The notes below the pieces were generated by a model. The model searched no databases, was not told the origin of the DNA, and worked only from the letters and a program-made list of their open reading frames with translations. A stretch of DNA of 64,000 bases from DASZHJ01 sp035517495. Lineage in GTDB: Bacteria; Pseudomonadota; Alphaproteobacteria; ATCC43930; CGMCC-115725. The stretch spans positions 1 through 64,000 of the forward strand of contig DATIYT010000032.1 in the NCBI GenBank assembly GCA_035517495.1. Reading direction: 5' to 3'. Shown here one piece after another: positions 33,654-42,125 of this stretch. The translations under genes and the position numbers were made by a program. Every line of letters starts with the position of its first letter. Position 1 is the first letter of the stretch.

Positions 33654-35387
33654 CTAGCGCCAGAGATTGGTCTTCGCGAGGTCGACGATCTCGTCGCCCC
33701 GACCGTTCATGATCGCCTTCACCATGTAGAGCGAGAAGCCCTTCGCCATCTCGACCGTGATGGAGGGCGGCATGGCAAGTTCCGTACGGTTCACGACCGC
33801 ATCGATTAGAACGGGACCGTCATGCGCGAATGCGGCCGCAATGCCGTCGGTGACCTGCGCTGGATCTTCGAGGCGAACGCCGCGGATACCGACGGATTCG
33901 GCCATCGCTGCGAAATTGGGATTGTTGAGTTCGGTGCCGAAATTGAGGAACCCGGTCGATTTTTGCTCGAGCTCGATGAAACCGAGCGCCCCATTGTTGA
34001 AGACAACGACCTTTGCCGGGAGCTTGAGCTGCACGAGACTGATGAGGTCGCCCATCAGCATGGTAAAGCCGCCATCGCCCGAGAGCGACACCACTTGCCG
34101 CCCGGGATAGGCGGCCTGGGCACCGATCGCCTGAGCCATGGCATTCGCCATCGACCCATGCCAGAAGGAACCAAGGAGCCGGCGCGTGCCGTTCATCGCT
34201 AGATAGCGCGCGGCCCATACCGTCGGTAAACCGACGTCGCAGGTGAAGACGGCGTCAGTGGCGGCGTGGTCACTGATCGCCTTGGCGACCTGCTGTGGGT
34301 GGATCAGGCCCCGACCCGGCGTGCCGATAGCCAATTCATCGAGTTGCTTGCGGGCCTTGGCGTAGTGCGTCTGAGCTAGCCGCAAATGCGTGTCATCGCG
34401 CTTCTGGTCCAGAAGCGGCAGCAGGGTCCGAAGCGTTGCCCCGACATCGCCGACCACGCCAAGGTCGATCGCGGCACGACGTCCCAAATTCTCCGGCCGA
34501 ATATCGACCTGCGCGATGCGCACGCCGCCCTCTTGCGGATAGAACTGCCGATAAGGGAAATCCGTGCCAAGCATCAGCAGCACGTCGCAGTCGAGCATGG
34601 CGTAATAGCCCGAGGAAAAGCCGATGAGGCCGGTCATACCGACATCGTAGGGGTTGTCCCACTCGACATGCTCCTTGCCGCGCATCGCATGCACCATCGG
34701 AGCCTTGAGCCGCTGCCCGAGCGCCAACAGCTCGTCATGCGCTCCAGCACATCCCGAGCCGCAAAGGATCGTCACGCGGCTGCCGCCATTGAGCAGCGCC
34801 GCGAGGCGATCGAGATCCGCGGCCACCGGCGTCATCACCGGCCGAGGCGGCAACAGGCCGGCGAGCTTGGGCGGCGGCGCGTCCGAGGCCGGCTGCAAGG
34901 CAACGTCGCCCGGGATCACGATGACTGACACGCCGCGCTTGCCTACAGCCTCACGGATGGCGACCTCCAGCGTGCGCGGCAGTTGGTTGGCGCCGGAGAC
35001 GAGCTCGCAATAATGACTGCATTCCTGGAACAGCGCTTGCGGATGCGTCTCCTGGAAGTAGTCGGCGCCAATCTCGCCCGAGGGAATGTGGGCCGCGATC
35101 GCGAGCACCGGCACGCGTGAACGGTGGCAATCGAAAAGACCGTTGATGAGATGCAGATTGCCGGGGCCGCAGCTGCCAGCGCACACCGCGAGCGCGCCCG
35201 TCAGATGCGCCTCGGCGCCCGCCGCGAACGCCGCGACCTCTTCATGTCGGACATGGAGCCACTCGATCTTGCCTTGCCGGCGGATAGCATCGGTGAGGCC
35301 GTTCAGACTATCGCCGACAATGCCGTAAATGCGCCTGACGCCTGCCGTCGCGAGAGTTTCAGCGAATTGGTCCGCAACTGTTTTCAT
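33654..35387 (-). CDS. poxB: Pyruvate oxidase/pyruvate:quinone dehydrogenase (ThDP enzyme)
   Basis: The 577-residue enzyme has the three-domain ThDP fold: GVRRIYGIVGDSLNGLTDAI and catalytic Glu in VRHEEVAAFAAGAEA, a central FAD-type domain, and GDGGFTMLMGDLISLVQ with VVFNN for ThDP and magnesium. DSLNGLTDA and H-V-R-H-E-E match PoxB, which oxidises pyruvate to acetate and CO2 and reduces quinone at the membrane. GAGG lies nine bases before ATG 35387. It leads the six-gene operon with cydA, cydB and lutABC. A homologous phosphate-dependent oxidase is a less likely alternative. Confidence 0.88.
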   Translation of the reverse strand: MKTVADQFAETLATAGVRRIYGIVGDSLNGLTDAIRRQGKIEWLHVRHEEVAAFAAGAEAHLTGALAVCAGSCGPGNLHLINGLFDCHRSRVPVLAIAAHIPSGEIGADYFQETHPQALFQECSHYCELVSGANQLPRTLEVAIREAVGKRGVSVIVIPGDVALQPASDAPPPKLAGLLPPRPVMTPVAADLDRLAALLNGGSRVTILCGSGCAGAHDELLALGQRLKAPMVHAMRGKEHVEWDNPYDVGMTGLIGFSSGYYAMLDCDVLLMLGTDFPYRQFYPQEGGVRIAQVDIRPENLGRRAAIDLGVVGDVGATLRTLLPLLDQKRDDTHLRLAQTHYAKARKQLDELAIGTPGRGLIHPQQVAKAISDHAATDAVFTCDVGLPTVWAARYLAMNGTRRLLGSFWHGSMANAMAQAIGAQAAYPGRQVVSLSGDGGFTMLMGDLISLVQLKLPAKVVVFNNGALGFIELEQKSTGFLNFGTELNNPNFAAMAESVGIRGVRLEDPAQVTDGIAAAFAHDGPVLIDAVVNRTELAMPPSITVEMAKGFSLYMVKAIMNGRGDEIVDLAKTNLWR

Positions 35388-35424
35388 CGACCGGCATCCT
35401 CTGAATTAATTTCGAGGGGCTGAG

Positions 35425-35517
35425 GCTCATCTTCGATGATTTGGGCGGCTCGACGTATTGCCCTCGGGGGTATGGCGGGATAGGCTTCTGTTGGGCTGCG
35501 ATAAACCTTGGTTTAGA
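35425..35517 (-). promoter_or_regulatory. poxB operon promoter with perfect palindrome TAAACC-TT-GGTTTA
   Basis: The palindrome is at 35502-35515, about 115 bases before the poxB ATG. On the minus strand it is followed by GCAGCCC, CATACCC and, 47 bases after the GGTTTA start, CAATA. The whole block is recognisably the same as 58885-58979 upstream of the araC-type gene, including AAGATGAG and CTCA near its downstream end. A two-fold operator of this size suits a dimeric regulator such as a FixJ/NarL-type protein; the binding protein is not known. Confidence 0.6.
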
Positions 35518-35532
35518 CGCCTTGGCATAAGA

Positions 35533-35557
35533 AAGGCCTCCGCATCGTGGAGGCCTT
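35533..35557 (-). terminator. Intrinsic terminator between the response regulator gene and the poxB promoter
   Basis: AAGGCCTCC and GGAGGCCTT form a perfect nine-base stem. On the minus strand it is followed by TCTTAT, a weak T tract. It lies 160 bases past the stop of the regulator at 35717 and just before the poxB operator, so it separates the two transcripts. A matching hairpin sits at the same place relative to the second operator, at 58994. Confidence 0.6.
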
Positions 35558-35716
35558 GGTTTGGTTCGCGCAGGGGGCGTGAATCCGTTCGATCATGCCC
35601 TGACGGCGGATCGCATCCGTCAAGCCATTCAGGCTCTCGCATATTGGACGCGGTGGACGGACTCGTCACCCGAACACAAGCGGGATCCGATACAACGGTT
35701 TAGAAGATTATCCTTA

Positions 35717-36358
35717 TTATAGCAGTTTGAGCTTGTCGGCCATTCGACCGAGCTCGGGCAGCGAAGCTGCCTTCATTTTCCGCATCATATTGCTGCGATG
35801 CACCTTCACCGTCACCTCGCTGACGCCGATATCAGCGGCAATTTGTTTGCTGAGGCGGCCTCGCACGACGTGAATCATGATCTCGCGCTCACGGGGAGTC
35901 AGCGCTTCGAAGCGTTCCCTGAGTGTGCCTAGGGCCTTGTCACTCTCCCGTCGAGCGCGATCCTGAGCAAGCCCGAGCTCGATCGCGTCGAGGAGATCCT
36001 GATCACGGAACGGCTTGGTCAGAAACTCGATGGCACCGCCCTTCATCGCTTGCACCGACATCGGGATGTCGCCATGCCCGGTGATGAAGATGATTGGCAT
36101 TTGAATGTCCGCTTCTGCGAGTTCGCGCTGAAAATCGAGGCCGCTCTTTCCCGGCAATCTCACATCGAGCACCAGACAACAGGTGCCTTTCGGACGGTCG
36201 GCCTTGAAAAATTCCGGAATGGACGCAAATAACTGGGCCCTCAAATCAACCGAGCGCAGCAAGCGCCCAACTGACTCTCGAACTGCTTGGTCATCGTCGA
36301 TGACCATGACAGTGGGCTCTGGTTCAGGTATCGCTTCTACTCGCGACGAAGGGATCAT
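35717..36358 (-). CDS. FixJ/NodW-family response regulator (receiver plus LuxR-type HTH)
   Basis: The 213-residue protein has a receiver domain: acidic pair DDD near residue 20, phospho-acceptor Asp in VLDVRLPGKSGLDF, Thr in FITGHGD and Lys in LTKPF. A short linker leads to a LuxR/NarL-type helix-turn-helix (LTPREREIMIHVVRGRLSKQ, IAADIGVSEVTVKVHRSNMM). All phosphorylation residues are present. It resembles FixJ, NodW and NwsB. Its upstream region, shared with the divergent regulator at 36585, holds the near-palindrome CTAAAC-N4-GTTTAG, so self-regulation is likely. No intact partner kinase is adjacent; a broken one lies at 36975. Confidence 0.9.
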   Translation of the reverse strand: MIPSSRVEAIPEPEPTVMVIDDDQAVRESVGRLLRSVDLRAQLFASIPEFFKADRPKGTCCLVLDVRLPGKSGLDFQRELAEADIQMPIIFITGHGDIPMSVQAMKGGAIEFLTKPFRDQDLLDAIELGLAQDRARRESDKALGTLRERFEALTPREREIMIHVVRGRLSKQIAADIGVSEVTVKVHRSNMMRKMKAASLPELGRMADKLKLL

Positions 36359-36444
36359 CGAAATGATCCGTGCCCCGGCCTCGATGGGGTGAACAGCAAG
36401 GCCAATTTAATTCAGATTAACGTGCAGCGCCAACCCTTTTCCTT

Positions 36445-36460
36445 CTAAACCAGAGTTTAG
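36445..36460. promoter_or_regulatory. Palindrome CTAAAC-N4-GTTTAG between divergent response regulators
   Basis: A 16-base perfect inverted repeat (spacer CAGA) lies in the shared upstream region of the regulators at 35717-36358 (minus) and 36585-36980 (plus), roughly 90 and 125 bases from their starts. It matches the poxB operator in both outer arms (CTAAAC and GTTTA). The position suits a site controlling both genes. Confidence 0.5.
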
Positions 36461-36584
36461 AGGCCACAGCGGTCTCCTTGCCGTATGGTGTACGGCGATA
36501 CCTACGGAACGCGAGACGGTATCGCAGCCGCGCTTGGGGCGCGCGCGTATGGTCGCTTGCTTCAGGTGAAAGACTGGAGACATC

Positions 36585-36980
36585 TTGCGTGAAAAACCCT
36601 CGTTGATCTCTATCGTTGAGGATGATGACTTCGTTCGCGACTCCGTCAGAAGGCTTGTGAGGTCGTACGGTTACGCCGTCGAGGCTTTCCCGTCGGCGGC
36701 CGATTTTCTCGCCTTTCCGCGCCTCGACGAGACCGCTTGCTTGATCGCCGACATCAATATGCCCGCGATGACCGGGCTCGAACTCTTTCGCCGGTTGATC
36801 CAGGCAGGGCGCCAGATACCGACCATTCTCATTACCGCCTACCCCGATGACGCTGTCCAGGCCCGTGCCTTGGCCGAGGGCGTCCTTTGTTATCTTAGGA
36901 AGCCGTTTGACGACCACGACTTGCTACGCTGTGTTCGGACAGCTGTCGACGGCGCCGGGCCCCCGGACGAGAATTCATGA
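36585..36980 (+). CDS. Stand-alone receiver-domain response regulator
   Basis: The product is a single receiver domain of 131 residues without an output domain: VEDDDFVRD, phospho-acceptor Asp in LIADINMPAMTGLELF, Thr in LITAYPDD, Lys in YLRKPFDD. The start is TTG 36585, with GGAGA four bases upstream. Single receivers of this sub-type sit near FixJ-like kinases in rhizobia and may act as phosphate sinks or pass the signal on. It is the sequence closest to the degenerate receiver ahead of prkA. Confidence 0.85.
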   Translation: MREKPSLISIVEDDDFVRDSVRRLVRSYGYAVEAFPSAADFLAFPRLDETACLIADINMPAMTGLELFRRLIQAGRQIPTILITAYPDDAVQARALAEGVLCYLRKPFDDHDLLRCVRTAVDGAGPPDENS

Positions 36981-37246
36981 TGCCTTTCTTTCCGCTGACG
37001 CGGTGAACTGAAAGACGGCGCCTTGAGGCAAATTCGCAATCGCCCACAACCTCCCGCCATGCGCTTCGATGATCGAGCGATTAATGGCGAGTCCCATCCC
37101 GGTACCCTGCGGCTTCGTCGTGAAAAATGCGTTGAACATTTGGTCGGCGTTGCCTGCCGGCAATCCTACACCAGTGTCGCTGACCGAGATCAACACTTCA
37201 CCATCGTCAGCCAACTGCGATTTGACCGTAAGTTCGCCGTCCGTCT
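36975..37246 (-). pseudogene. Histidine kinase C-terminal fragment
   Basis: The minus strand encodes only the end of an ATPase domain: SVSDTGVGLPAGNADQMFNA, FFTTKPQGTGMGLAINRSII and EAHGGRLWAIANLPQGA. The frame is closed upstream by TAA, and the PAS, H box and N box are absent. It is a truncated kinase of the same type as 3221-4789, probably once the partner of the neighbouring regulators. Confidence 0.75.
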
Positions 37247-37413
37247 CTGATTATTTCGTCGGCGCGCTGCAGCAGCGATACCAGCACGTCAACTCCGAGC
37301 AATTTCCATCACGATGGACGAGACACAATTGATCAACGAGCTTACCGCCCGTTACCTAAGCGTTACGTTCCTATACCTGTGCACAATGGCGGCGAGCCGC
37401 CGAATAAAGCAGG

Positions 37414-38571
37414 TTGGTAGCAGAACTGCGGAGATCGTTCCATCGGGCGAACCTGATCCGTACCATTTCAGCGGTGAATCCATTGAGCGAACATTTATCG
37501 CTGCGACCAGGCGAAACGCCAATCGTCGAACAGAACACCTTCCAATTAAAGATTTCGAGATTGCGCAAGGCGTTAGGGCTCGATCGACATTTCATCAAGT
37601 CTATTTCTGATCGCGGCTATCGCTTCGTCGAGGACGCCTCAGCTTTCGACGGTCGAGACGACGCGTCGAACAATGTGGGCAACAAGGCGGGCGACCTCGT
37701 GCGCGAGGCTGGAGTGCTGTGGCGTGCACTTCGGATCGAGCACTGGTTCAAAAATGCCCTGGTTTTCCTACCGCTGCTGACGGCGCATCGGCTCCATGAC
37801 GTGGCCGCGCTGGTGCACGCCTCGGCCGCGTTCATCGCGTTCTGCCTGTGTGCGTCAAGTGTCTATCTTATGAACGACGTACTGGATTTGCCCTACGATC
37901 GCCGTCATCCGCACAAGAGGCAGCGGGTGATAGCCTCCGGCAAAATGTCTGTCAGGCGGGCTGTGGCGCTCATACCCATGCTTTTGGCGGGTGCTGTCAG
38001 TGTGAGCCTGACACAACCGCCCGCCATGCTAATCACGCTCGGCGCCTATATGGCCCTAATGCTGGCCTATTGCCTCAGACTGCGGAACGTGCCCGTGGTT
38101 GATGTCGCAACCTTGGCTGCTGGCTATGGGTTGCGCGTAGTGGCTGGTTCGGCTGCCACCGGACTAGCAGTCGCATCGCCGCTGCTGCTCACCTGCATAC
38201 TTTTTTTCTTTGGGCTCGCGCTGCTCAAACGTTACGCGGAGTTGATTGCTATGCGCTTGATCGACGGGGAGCAGGTGCGGGCCAGGGGCTATTTCGGGCG
38301 GCATTCGAGCCTTGTTGGCCTTTGCGGTTGCGCAAGCAGCTATCTGGCGGTCGCCTTACTTTCCTATGAGACCATTTTTGATCATCCACCGGAAAACAGC
38401 CCAGGGCTTATCTGGGTCGCTTTTCCGCTCCTCGTCTATTGGGCCACCCACATCTGGTTGATGGCGCGGCGCTGCCGAATTACCAACGACCCCGTCCGGT
38501 TTGTTCTGGGCGACCGCACGAGCCAGCTCGTCGCAATTACGATGGCGACATTGGCACTACTCCCGACGTGA
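37414..38571 (+). CDS. UbiA-family prenyltransferase joined to a winged-helix fragment
   Basis: From about residue 100 on, the protein is a UbiA-type membrane prenyltransferase: LWRALRIEHWFKNALVFLPL, then NDVLDLPYDRRHPHKRQRVI with the metal-binding N-D-x-x-D-x-x-x-D-like motif, and about eight spans. The closest recalled group is decaprenyl-phosphate phosphoribosyltransferase-like (DPPR synthase) proteins. Residues ~35-72 (PIVEQNTFQLKISRLRKALG, HFIKSISDRGYRFV) are the end of an OmpR-type winged-helix DNA-binding domain. The first 30 residues look unnatural, so the true start may be lost; an alternative GTG at 37714 with GAGG upstream would give the prenyltransferase alone. Confidence 0.7.
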   Translation: MVAELRRSFHRANLIRTISAVNPLSEHLSLRPGETPIVEQNTFQLKISRLRKALGLDRHFIKSISDRGYRFVEDASAFDGRDDASNNVGNKAGDLVREAGVLWRALRIEHWFKNALVFLPLLTAHRLHDVAALVHASAAFIAFCLCASSVYLMNDVLDLPYDRRHPHKRQRVIASGKMSVRRAVALIPMLLAGAVSVSLTQPPAMLITLGAYMALMLAYCLRLRNVPVVDVATLAAGYGLRVVAGSAATGLAVASPLLLTCILFFFGLALLKRYAELIAMRLIDGEQVRARGYFGRHSSLVGLCGCASSYLAVALLSYETIFDHPPENSPGLIWVAFPLLVYWATHIWLMARRCRITNDPVRFVLGDRTSQLVAITMATLALLPT

Positions 38572-38695
38572 GTAAGGATACCTCGGTACAAGGAAACGAT
38601 CTCTTGGCATAGGGGGGCGTACACCTCTGTGCAATCGACGCCATCGCGCGTGAGTTGGATAAATGGCGTCCGAGAGATTGAGCCCAAGGGAGCTA

Positions 38696-38812
38696 ATGAT
38701 GACGACGCTAATCGTTGAGACGGTTCTCCTTACACTCGTCGTGATTGGGACTAGCACAGCTCTCCGCGCTCCACGCCGATGTTTGAAGCCAAAGCGGATC
38801 ATGCGCCTCTGA
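38696..38812 (+). CDS. Candidate 38-residue membrane peptide
   Basis: ATG 38696, four bases after AGGGAGC, opens a 38-codon frame with a hydrophobic stretch (TLIVETVLLTLVVIGTSTAL) and a basic tail (RAPRRCLKPKRIMRL). It overlaps the start of the coiled-coil fragment at 38779 in another frame. The layout resembles a one-span membrane peptide. No relative is recognised. Confidence 0.35.
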   Translation: MMTTLIVETVLLTLVVIGTSTALRAPRRCLKPKRIMRL

Positions 38813-39045
38813 CGGGTCAGAACGTGGAGCAGGAGGTTTGCCGCCATCTCGATAAAGCGACTCGCACGCCGCAAAAGATCGCCAAGTGGAAAGCCAAGCA
38901 TGAGAAGGCCAAACTGCGGAACCGAGCCGATAAGGCCGAGCGGTATGCTGCAGCCGCGATAGATATCGCGTTGGCGGCCGTGGATGAAGCGGAGCAGGCA
39001 GTGCTCGAGGCGTGGCTGGCCCGGCAGGATGCAAGCTCCGCATAG
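38779..39045 (+). pseudogene. Truncated paralogue of the coiled-coil protein at 57228-57650
   Basis: The 88-residue frame ends KIAKWKAKHEKAKLRNRADK, AERYAAAAIDIALAAVDEAE and QAVLEAWLARQDA. It matches the last ~75 residues of the protein at 57228-57650 nearly position by position. The N-terminal half of that protein is missing, and there is no ribosome site before ATG 38779. It is most likely a partial duplicate; expression is uncertain. Confidence 0.6.
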
Positions 39046-39248
39046 CCCGATGCAGCGTAAGGCGCGTTTCCCTGAAGTTGACGCATCCTAACCGCGCTCG
39101 ATTGCCGTCGAAAGCACAGCGGAACACGCCTAGGGTTTCGCGGGAACCCCGCTATATGCTTCAGGACACCCTGGCGGTGGTAATCGCTCCCACGGTGAAT
39201 GACTCAACCGGCGCTACGCGATCTTCGGCTAAGGGAAGGTCCACCGCA

Positions 39249-40808
39249 TCAGTGCATGTGTGCCGGGACCTCGTGCGTTTTCAACACCCTGTCGGTGCTG
39301 GCGTCCGCTTCTTCCATAACGATGCCGTAGTGCCAGAGTGTCGAGAGATGCTCGAGCACGCCCCGGCAGCTCGCCTCGTCCAGCAGAACGCCGTCATGAA
39401 CCGCATGGCGCAGAATCAGCCGACGATCGCCGGAGAGATCGACATCGACGACCTGAATGTCGGGTTCCTGGCGCGCGAGATCGTAGTGCCGCGCCAGCGC
39501 GCTTCGGATATCCCGATAGCCACGCTCGTCATGGATCGCATCGACCACCAGCGCATCCTCGCTCGCGTCGTCCAGCACCTTGAACAGGCGGAATTGCCGC
39601 ATCAAACACGGGCTGAGGAACTGCAGCACGAAACTCTCGTCGCGGTAATTTGCCCAGGCGTCGCGCAGCGTGCCCCAGGGATCGCCATTGCCAGCGATCG
39701 CCGGGAACCACTCGCGATCCTCGTCGGAGGGCGTGGTGCAGATGCGCTTCACGTCCTGCATCATCGCGAAGCCCAGCGCATATGGATTGATGCCGTTGTA
39801 CCGCCGATCGTCGTACTCCGGTTGGAAGATGACGTTGGTGTGCGAATGCATAGCTTCCAGGAACGCGCCGTCGTTGATCAGGCCGCGTTCGTGCAGGCGG
39901 TTCATGATCTCGTAGTGGACGAAGGTGGCGCAGCCCTCATTCATGAGGCGGGTCTGCTTTTGCGGATAGAAGTATTGGCTGACGTTGCGTACGATGCGCA
40001 GCAGCTCGCGCTCCCAGCTCTTGAGGCGCGGCGCGTGCTTCTCCAGAAAATACAGAAGGTTCTCCTCAGGAATTCCGAGCTTACGCCGCGCCTCGCGCCG
40101 GTCCTTGTCGAGTTCAGCGTCTTCGGCGCTTTTTGCCTCGCGCCGTGGGACCACGTGCTCCCAGAGATCGTCGTACGTGCGCTCGTCGTACTCGCGTCGC
40201 TCCTTGACGCGCCGCCGCTCCTTAGCGAGATTCGCCTTCGGGCGCCGCGCATAGCGGTGCACGCCGTGGTTCATCAGCGCGTGCGCGGCGTCCAGGACGC
40301 GCTCCACCTCGGCGAGACCGTGGCGCTCTTCGCTGCGGTGAATGAAGTCGCGCGCGAAGGTCAGGTAATCGAGGATGCCGTCGGCGTCCGTCCATTGCCG
40401 GAACAGGTAGTTGTTCTTGAAGAAATGATTGTGGCCGAAGGCGGCGTGAGCGATCACCAGCGTCTGCATCGCCATGGAGTTCTCCTCCATGATGTAGCTG
40501 ATGCAGGGGCTCGAATTGATGACGATCTCGTAGGCGAGGCCTTGCAGGCCGTGCCGGTACAGCGCCTCCTCGCGCGCGAAGCGCTTGCCGAAGCTCCAGT
40601 GCCGGTACATCAGCGGCAATCCCACCGAAGCATAGGCATCGAGCATCTGCTCGGAGGTGATTACCTCGATCTGGTTCGGGTAGATATCGAGGCCGAGTTC
40701 GCCGATCGCGATTTCTTGGATCGCGTCGTGGACGCGCCGGATTTTTTCGAAGTCCCACTCCGGTCCTTCGAAGAGCGGTTTGTGCTCAAGGACCGCGGCG
40801 GTGCTCAC
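39249..40808 (-). CDS. spoVR: SpoVR-family protein
   Basis: The 519-residue protein matches the SpoVR/YcgB family: IYPNQIEVITSEQMLDAY near the start, INSSPCISYIMEENSMAMQT, and the C-terminal DPWGTLRDAWANYRDESFV region. The family has an unknown biochemical role and travels with PrkA kinase and YeaH in stress or nitrogen-starvation operons. Start GTG 40808 overlaps the yeaH stop (GTGA). The frame upstream to 41045 is the shadow of yeaH. Confidence 0.92.
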   Translation of the reverse strand: MSTAAVLEHKPLFEGPEWDFEKIRRVHDAIQEIAIGELGLDIYPNQIEVITSEQMLDAYASVGLPLMYRHWSFGKRFAREEALYRHGLQGLAYEIVINSSPCISYIMEENSMAMQTLVIAHAAFGHNHFFKNNYLFRQWTDADGILDYLTFARDFIHRSEERHGLAEVERVLDAAHALMNHGVHRYARRPKANLAKERRRVKERREYDERTYDDLWEHVVPRREAKSAEDAELDKDRREARRKLGIPEENLLYFLEKHAPRLKSWERELLRIVRNVSQYFYPQKQTRLMNEGCATFVHYEIMNRLHERGLINDGAFLEAMHSHTNVIFQPEYDDRRYNGINPYALGFAMMQDVKRICTTPSDEDREWFPAIAGNGDPWGTLRDAWANYRDESFVLQFLSPCLMRQFRLFKVLDDASEDALVVDAIHDERGYRDIRSALARHYDLARQEPDIQVVDVDLSGDRRLILRHAVHDGVLLDEASCRGVLEHLSTLWHYGIVMEEADASTDRVLKTHEVPAHMH

Positions 40809-42100
40809 GCAGCGAGCTCCCGCTGTTTGGAGAACAGGTCGTGGAACACCGGGAAAATCTGCCCGGGGTCGGCCACCTTGCGCATGGCAAAATTGCGGTG
40901 TTGCTCGGCAATCGCACTGTAGGTGCGCCATAGGTCTGTCGATGCTGTCGAATAGACGTTCCGCAAGGTCGCCTCGGCACCGACCTCGATATAGGCGAAA
41001 TGCTGGCTTACCGGCAGCACCTCCTTGGCGATTAGCAAGGCGCAACGGTCGCTATCTTCGGTGTAGTTGTCGCCGTCCGAGGCTTGCGCCGCGTAGATGT
41101 TCCAGGTATCGGGATTGTAGCGAGCTCGCACCACCCGCATCATCTCGTCGAGCGCGGTCGAGACGATCGTGCCGCCGGTTTCGCGGCTGTGAAAGAAGGT
41201 ATCCTCGTCCACTTCCTGCGCGCTCGAAGTGTGGCGGATGAAGACGATGTCGACGTGCTTGTACCGCCGCGTCAGGAATACGTGCAGCAGCATGAAGAAG
41301 CGCTTCGCCAGGTCTTTCATCTGCTCGGTCATCGATCCCGAGACGTCCATCAGGCAGAACATCACCGCTTGAGTGTTGGGCTTGGGCATGCGCTCGAATC
41401 GGCTGTAGCGAACGTCCACCGGGTCGATGTAGGGAACACGGCGGCTCTTGCGCAGCGCCGCGTCCAGCTCGACGCGGCTCTGTTCCGCGCCTTCGGCGTC
41501 GTCGGCATCGAGCGCCGTCTTCCATTGCACCTCGAGTGCCGTGATTTGCGTCTCCGTCGGCCGGCTCAGGGAGATGCGTCGTGCCAGGCTGTTGCGCATG
41601 GTCCGCTTCAGATTGAGGTTCGAGGGCGTGCCTGCAACCGAATATCCCGCGCGCACCAGCTGTACCGATTCCTGGTCGGTGATCTTGGTCTTGACGAGGT
41701 CCGGCAGCTCAAGGTCGTCGAAGAAGAGATTGAGGAACTCTTCCTTGGTCAGTACGAACTCGAACGAATCCTGTTCACCGCCGTCTTCCTTGCTCGCCTC
41801 TCCGCCGCCGGCGGCGTCACCGCCCTGCGGCCGCTTGATACGATCGCCGGTGACGAACTCTTTGTTACCGGGGACCACGTAATCGCGCGTGCCGCCTTGG
41901 CTCGCTCTGCGGAAATTGGGCTCGGCGATGCCGCGCGTGGGGATCGACACCTTCTCACCATTGGCGCTTTCGCCGACCTTGCGCCGTTTCAGCGCTTCGG
42001 TCATCGCGTCCTTGATCTCGTGCTTGGCGCGTTCGAGAAAGCGCTGCCGGTTCGGCAGGCTCTTGCCTTTGGGGTTGGGACGGCGATCGATGATGTTCAT
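40805..42100 (-). CDS. yeaH: YeaH/YhbH family protein (UPF0229, VWA-like)
   Basis: The 431-residue protein begins NIIDRRPNPKGKSLPNRQRF and has the typical RGIAEPNFRRASQGGTRDYV segment. The C-terminal half carries the metal-site-like DVSGSMTEQMKDLAKRFF, as in von Willebrand A domains. It is the conserved middle gene of the prkA-yeaH-spoVR set and likely works with the kinase. It is 25 bases downstream of prkA. Confidence 0.93.
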   Translation of the reverse strand: MNIIDRRPNPKGKSLPNRQRFLERAKHEIKDAMTEALKRRKVGESANGEKVSIPTRGIAEPNFRRASQGGTRDYVVPGNKEFVTGDRIKRPQGGDAAGGGEASKEDGGEQDSFEFVLTKEEFLNLFFDDLELPDLVKTKITDQESVQLVRAGYSVAGTPSNLNLKRTMRNSLARRISLSRPTETQITALEVQWKTALDADDAEGAEQSRVELDAALRKSRRVPYIDPVDVRYSRFERMPKPNTQAVMFCLMDVSGSMTEQMKDLAKRFFMLLHVFLTRRYKHVDIVFIRHTSSAQEVDEDTFFHSRETGGTIVSTALDEMMRVVRARYNPDTWNIYAAQASDGDNYTEDSDRCALLIAKEVLPVSQHFAYIEVGAEATLRNVYSTASTDLWRTYSAIAEQHRNFAMRKVADPGQIFPVFHDLFSKQRELAA

Positions 42101-42125
42101 ATGTCACTCACTCGCAGGTTCGTGC

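Noticed and set aside
40817..41045. N-terminal extension of the SpoVR frame
   Set aside because: These codons are the end of yeaH read in another frame; GTG 40808 overlapping the yeaH stop is the better start.
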